Below are positions 60,184-64,000 of a DNA stretch of 64,000 nt, one piece after another. The position numbers were made by a program, and so were the translations under genes. The notes under the pieces are model-generated. The model saw only the letters and a program-made list of their open reading frames with translations, was not told the origin of the DNA and did not search any database. Within the stretch, counting starts at the first letter, position 1. Each line of letters begins with the position of its first letter. Origin of the DNA: Limosilactobacillus reuteri (GTDB taxonomy: Bacteria; Bacillota; Bacilli; Lactobacillales; Lactobacillaceae); NCBI RefSeq assembly GCF_034259105.1, contig NZ_CP139478.1, positions 106,001-170,000 of the forward strand, read 5' to 3'.

Positions 60184-60223
60184 GGAGAGGCGGGAAAGTT
60201 AAATTTCTAACGCCTCTTTTTTG
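60184..60223 (+). terminator. gpmA terminator
   Basis: GAGAGGCG (60185-60192) pairs with CGCCTCTT (60211-60218), then T5. Confidence 0.85.
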
Positions 60224-60326
60224 TAGCTTTTTTGAAAAAATGTTGAAGATATTGGCGAATAAATTGAGCTTATAGTGAGTTGTGGTATGATTAACATCAG
60301 AATCTAATAAGGTGGAGAGAATTTAA

Positions 60327-61376
60327 ATGAAAATGGAAAAACAACGAGCACTCCCAATGAAGGAATTTTTCCCTTCATTGAAAGAGCTGGTAAAGCCCAA
60401 CTATTTAAAGGCAATGTGGCCAGTTGCAGGGGTATCAATTATTTTTATTGCTTTAGCAGCGATCTTAGCACTTCTTAATTCAAATATTGCTGCCTCATTG
60501 AGTATGACAATGATGATGGTAATGTACGGAATGGCTTCCCCAGTTGCAATCTTGTTCTCATTATTAGAAATTGTGGGGATTGTCGCAATTATTGCTGCGT
60601 TAGCTTTCTTCTATACTTTCTTTGGCGTTGCTACTCAATATACATACCAAGATAAGATGGCTCATCCAGAACAACCAGTTAGTGCTGGCTCAATCTGGAT
60701 GCACTATAAGCACTTGCGAAAGAATCAAGTATGGCGGATCGTGCTTTACATTGGATTGTTCACTTTCTTGTGGAGTTTACCACTCAACATTGTTAATGCA
60801 TTGCTCTTGCCACGTCTATCAGGCGTTGCTGCTGTTTATACTGGGTGGGCAATTCGAATCCTTAACGATATTGTTGTATTGTGGAAGAGTATCGAATATT
60901 CACAGTCATACTTCCTTTATCGTGAAAAACAACCACAATTCCTTGGTCAATCAATGCGTTATGCCTTAACTGCTAGTCGGCGGTTCATGACTGGCCGAAA
61001 GTGGAACTACTTTGCGATTCAGTTTGTCTTAGAATTCCTTCCAATTTTTATCTGGACTTTAATTTTTGGTGGATTGGCATTTTACGGTGTTTACACGGCA
61101 ACTTATGTCCTTACTTATATCGGAATCATCTTAGTGATTGTTGGTATTTCCTGCTACCTTCCAGTGGTATATGCAATTCTTGCTTTGTACTACAACAAGG
61201 CTCGAGCAGGAATGGAAATGGATGTGCTCTTCAAGGATACTTTTAAGCCAGTAGCTGAATTAACCGGTGAAGCTTATGTTCATGAAGTATATGTAGAAAA
61301 ACAACCAAAAGAACAACCATCACCAACTGTTAAGCGTGATGATGGAAAGAAACACGAAGCAAAAAAAGATGAATAG
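60327..61376 (+). CDS. DUF975 family integral membrane protein
   Basis: 349 residues. Hydrophobic segments lie at about 30-50, 65-100, 140-165, 225-255 and 258-285. The DUF975 signature appears as WKSIEYSQSYFLYRE. The C-terminal 45 residues are hydrophilic (KQPKEQPSPTVKRDDGKKHEAKKDE). Function is unknown. RBS GGTGGAGAG; monocistronic with its own terminator. Confidence 0.8.
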   Translation: MKMEKQRALPMKEFFPSLKELVKPNYLKAMWPVAGVSIIFIALAAILALLNSNIAASLSMTMMMVMYGMASPVAILFSLLEIVGIVAIIAALAFFYTFFGVATQYTYQDKMAHPEQPVSAGSIWMHYKHLRKNQVWRIVLYIGLFTFLWSLPLNIVNALLLPRLSGVAAVYTGWAIRILNDIVVLWKSIEYSQSYFLYREKQPQFLGQSMRYALTASRRFMTGRKWNYFAIQFVLEFLPIFIWTLIFGGLAFYGVYTATYVLTYIGIILVIVGISCYLPVVYAILALYYNKARAGMEMDVLFKDTFKPVAELTGEAYVHEVYVEKQPKEQPSPTVKRDDGKKHEAKKDE

Positions 61377-61382
61377 TAAAAC

Positions 61383-61422
61383 GAAAAGCTGAAGGGTAAC
61401 GAAATCTCTTCAGCTTTTTTGT
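61383..61422 (+). terminator. Terminator of the DUF975 gene
   Basis: AAAAGCTGAAG (61384-61394) pairs with CTTCAGCTTTT (61408-61418), then TT. Confidence 0.85.
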
Positions 61423-61436
61423 ATCTTAAATACTTC

Positions 61437-61700
61437 TTGACAGTAATCGTTAATTCCATGTACAATGACGGCAATAACCAAAGATGAAGAAGTAATCTTA
61501 GTAGTAAGCGGTTGGACATTTAGGAAGCAAGTGGTAACTGTAAACTTTGCCAATGCCGTTATACGAATTACACTTACGGAGTCTTTCAGTATTTGAACGG
61601 ATCGTCTCGTTATCGACTAGAGTGGTAGCTATCTAGCTGCAATCAAGGTGGTAACGCGGTAAATCGTCCCTGACTTCATTATTTGAAGTTGGGGATTTTT
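61437..61700 (+). promoter_or_regulatory. tyrS promoter and T-box riboswitch
   Basis: TTGACA (61437-61442), 18 bases and TACAAT (61461-61466) form the promoter. The leader holds a GAAT-TAC specifier context with TAC (Tyr) at 61569-61571, the T-box AAGGTGGTAACGCGG (about 61645-61659) and a terminator AATCGTCCCTGACTTC (61662-61677) with GAAGTTGGGGATTTTTT (61685-61701). Uncharged tRNA-Tyr should allow read-through. Confidence 0.9.
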
Positions 61701-61728
61701 TGCATCCGAGAAACTTATGGAGGTAAAC

Positions 61729-62979
61729 ATGGATATTCTTAATGAACTAGAATGGCGTGGTGCTATTAACCAAGTTACAGACGAAGAAGGCCTACGCAAA
61801 TTAACATCAGAAGATAAAATTGCTCTTTACTGTGGAACTGACCCAACCGGGGATAGTCTTCATATTGGACACTTAATTCCATTTATGATTTTGAAACGGT
61901 TCCAATTAGCTGGACACCATCCAGTAATTATTATTGGGGGAGGAACTGGTGCAATTGGTGATCCATCCGGTCGGAAGTCAGAACGGCAGCTTCAAACAAT
62001 GGATCAAGTTCACCACAACGAAGAAGCATTAACCGCTCAAATGAAGAAGTTGTTTGGGACTGAAAACTTCACGATTGTAAACAACTATGAATGGTTATCA
62101 AAGATCAGTTTATTAGACTTCCTTCGTGACTACGGTAAACTGTTTAACATCAACACCATGTTAAATAAGGAAGTAGTAGCAAGTCGGTTAGATGCTGGAA
62201 TTTCATTTACTGAGTTCACTTACCAAATTCTTCAATCAGTCGATTTCCTTCATCTTTATCGTCACAACGATGTGCAATTACAAATTGGTGGCTCCGATCA
62301 GTGGGGAAACATCACTGCCGGGATTGATTTGATTCATAAGGTTGAAGGACCAGATACTAAGGTTTACGGACTTACTATTCCATTAATGCTCAAAGCTGAT
62401 GGAACTAAATTTGGAAAGACGGCGGGTGGTGCAATTTGGCTTGACCCAGAAAAGACTTCTCCATACGAATTTTATCAATTCTGGATTAACCAAGATGACC
62501 GTGACGTTATTAAATACTTGAAGTACTTCACTTTCTTATCAAAGGAAGAAATTGATGACTTGGCAGAAAAAGTTGAGAAAGAACCATGGAAGCGAGAAGC
62601 TCAACGACGCCTAGCCCAAGAAGTAACTAAATTTGTTCATGGCCAAGAAGCAGTTGAAGAAGCAGAACGAATTAGTAAAGCATTGTTCTCTGGGGATGTT
62701 ACTGACCTTTCTGTTGCAGAAATTGAACAAGGCTTTAAGAATATGCCTTCAGTAGATGTAGAAAATAAGAAAGAAAATATTGTTATTTGGTTAACCGATA
62801 ATGGTATTGAACCTTCACGTCGCCAAGCTCGGCAAGATGTATCGAGTGGGGCTATCAGAATTAATGGGGAAAAAGTTGATGATGTTGACGCCGAGATTGA
62901 TCCCCAAGCACATTTTGATGGTAAGTTTGTGATTGTTCGAAAGGGTAAGAAGCATTATTACTTAGCTCGCGTAAAATAA
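61729..62979 (+). CDS. tyrS: Tyrosyl-tRNA synthetase
   Basis: 416 residues from ATG 61729 (RBS GGAGG 7 bases upstream; the ATG at 61717 overlaps it). Class I core with YCGTDPTGDSLHIGHLIPFM (HIGH), QIGGSDQWGNITAGIDLI and KFGKT (KMSKS equivalent). A C-terminal S4 domain carries RRQARQDVSSGAIRINGEKV. Charges tRNA-Tyr and is regulated by the upstream T-box. Confidence 0.96.
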   Translation: MDILNELEWRGAINQVTDEEGLRKLTSEDKIALYCGTDPTGDSLHIGHLIPFMILKRFQLAGHHPVIIIGGGTGAIGDPSGRKSERQLQTMDQVHHNEEALTAQMKKLFGTENFTIVNNYEWLSKISLLDFLRDYGKLFNINTMLNKEVVASRLDAGISFTEFTYQILQSVDFLHLYRHNDVQLQIGGSDQWGNITAGIDLIHKVEGPDTKVYGLTIPLMLKADGTKFGKTAGGAIWLDPEKTSPYEFYQFWINQDDRDVIKYLKYFTFLSKEEIDDLAEKVEKEPWKREAQRRLAQEVTKFVHGQEAVEEAERISKALFSGDVTDLSVAEIEQGFKNMPSVDVENKKENIVIWLTDNGIEPSRRQARQDVSSGAIRINGEKVDDVDAEIDPQAHFDGKFVIVRKGKKHYYLARVK

Positions 62980-62996
62980 ATTAGACCAATTGTTAG

Positions 62997-63038
62997 CAAA
63001 TACGTTCTTAAAAGATAATTTAAGGGCGTATTTTTTGT
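62997..63038 (+). terminator. tyrS terminator
   Basis: AAATACGTTCTTAAA (62998-63012) pairs with TTTAAGGGCGTATTT (63019-63033), then T4. Confidence 0.85.
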
Positions 63039-63126
63039 TTTTAGATATAAAAAACAAATTTTTTCTATTTCAAATAATAAAAAAGTTCATGTTTAAAAAA
63101 TAAATTAAAAAAGTTGGAAAAAGTTG

Positions 63127-63339
63127 TTGACGAAAGGATGAAATCCATGTATAGTAGTTATCGTTGTCAAAACAGCCAAGTGTTATTGAGATGGTTTAAC
63201 AAAAAAGTTAAAAATAATTGTTGACATCGACTTGGCAACATGATATACTAATAAAGTTGCTGATTGAGTTATCAATCAAATGGGATTCAAAAATAATTAA
63301 AATTTCTTCTTGACAAGTTAATCTGATACATGTTATAAT
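63127..63339 (+). promoter_or_regulatory. Three tandem rRNA operon promoters
   Basis: P1: TTGACG (63127), 17 bases, TATAGT (63150). P2: TTGACA (63221), 17 bases, TATACT (63244). P3: TTGACA (63310), 18 bases, TATAAT (63334). They lie about 90 bases apart in an AT-rich stretch that holds no gene, as expected for an rrn operon. Confidence 0.85.
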
Positions 63340-63514
63340 GAATATGTTGATTGGATGCTTGATTAGCCAACAGGTAGACCTTTGAAAACTGAACAAAGTT
63401 TCGACGAATCAAATGTGTAGGGTCTTCAATCACGATGTGATTTGAAGCAAAACATTTGCGAAGTCAATTCGCTTAATAACAAAGATAATTGAGAGCTATT
63501 CAAGTTCTTATATA
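63340..63514 (+). other. rRNA operon leader
   Basis: Transcribed leader between P3 and 16S. CTTCAATCAC (63423-63432) pairs with GTGATTTGAAG (63436-63446), and ATTTG/CAAAT-like sequences flank it; this is probably part of the antitermination/RNase III processing region. GATAATTGAGAGCT at 63484-63497 is a possible boxA-like element. Confidence 0.5.

Positions 63515-64000
<486 letters not shown>

Overview
The window is chromosomal DNA of a low-GC Lactobacillaceae species, most probably Limosilactobacillus (Lactobacillus) reuteri or a very close relative. The 16S rRNA 5' end at the right edge matches what I remember of the L. reuteri sequence. T-box leaders on serS and tyrS, a PyrR attenuator, cre sites, PurBoxes, a fused glutamine-type binding protein/permease and alsS-alsD all fit a lactic acid bacterium. 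The cluster rsmG-noc-parA-parB-DUF951-ychF suggests a region near the replication origin.

Layout. 1-2.2 kb: flavin operon (FMN reductase with a PAS-like domain and an acidic tail, then apbE), followed by an IS1182-family element (2243-4081) lying between apbE and its terminator. 4.1-5.3 kb: a gene-free stretch packed with helices and ending in a strong terminator, read here as a large structured RNA of unassigned class. 5.3-11.1 kb: T-box-serS, amino-acid ABC transporter, T-box-amino-acid permease. 11.1-14.2 kb: a second candidate structured RNA, an attenuated leader, a nucleoside transporter and a nucleoside hydrolase. 14.2-20.9 kb: a 3-hydroxyacyl-CoA dehydrogenase, then rsmG (frameshifted), noc, parA, parB, DUF951, ychF, DUF1129. 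21-26.1 kb: deoC-deoB-pdp-deoD-deoR deoxynucleoside catabolism. 26.2-31.8 kb: CBS-less IMP dehydrogenase, a two-component system, azlCD, a LysR regulator. 31.8-36.6 kb: pyrimidine operon pyrB-C-D-F-E in which pyrC, pyrF and pyrE all carry disabling lesions. 36.7-40.6 kb (minus strand): HAD pseudoenzyme candidate, ribB, an IS30-family element, cfa. 40.8-46.3 kb: AI-2E family transporter, fhs, alsS-alsD. 46.3-59.4 kb: complete purine pathway (purE-K-B, then purC-S-Q-L-F-M-N-H-D) with PurBoxes. 59.5-64 kb: phosphoglycerate mutase, DUF975 membrane protein, T-box-tyrS, and an rRNA operon with three tandem promoters; the window ends inside 16S rRNA.

How it fits together. Purine synthesis is intact, including fhs, which makes the 10-formyl-THF used by purN and purH. 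UMP synthesis is broken at three steps while nucleoside uptake and breakdown genes are intact. The strain therefore looks like a pyrimidine scavenger, unless the lesions are sequencing errors. A DeoR-type operator seems to link the deo operon with the promoter upstream of the nucleoside transporter. The strongest unexplained signals are the large structured RNA at about 4.44-5.30 kb, the smaller RNA at about 11.21-11.53 kb, and the cluster of reading-frame lesions (rsmG, lysR, pyrC, pyrF, pyrE).
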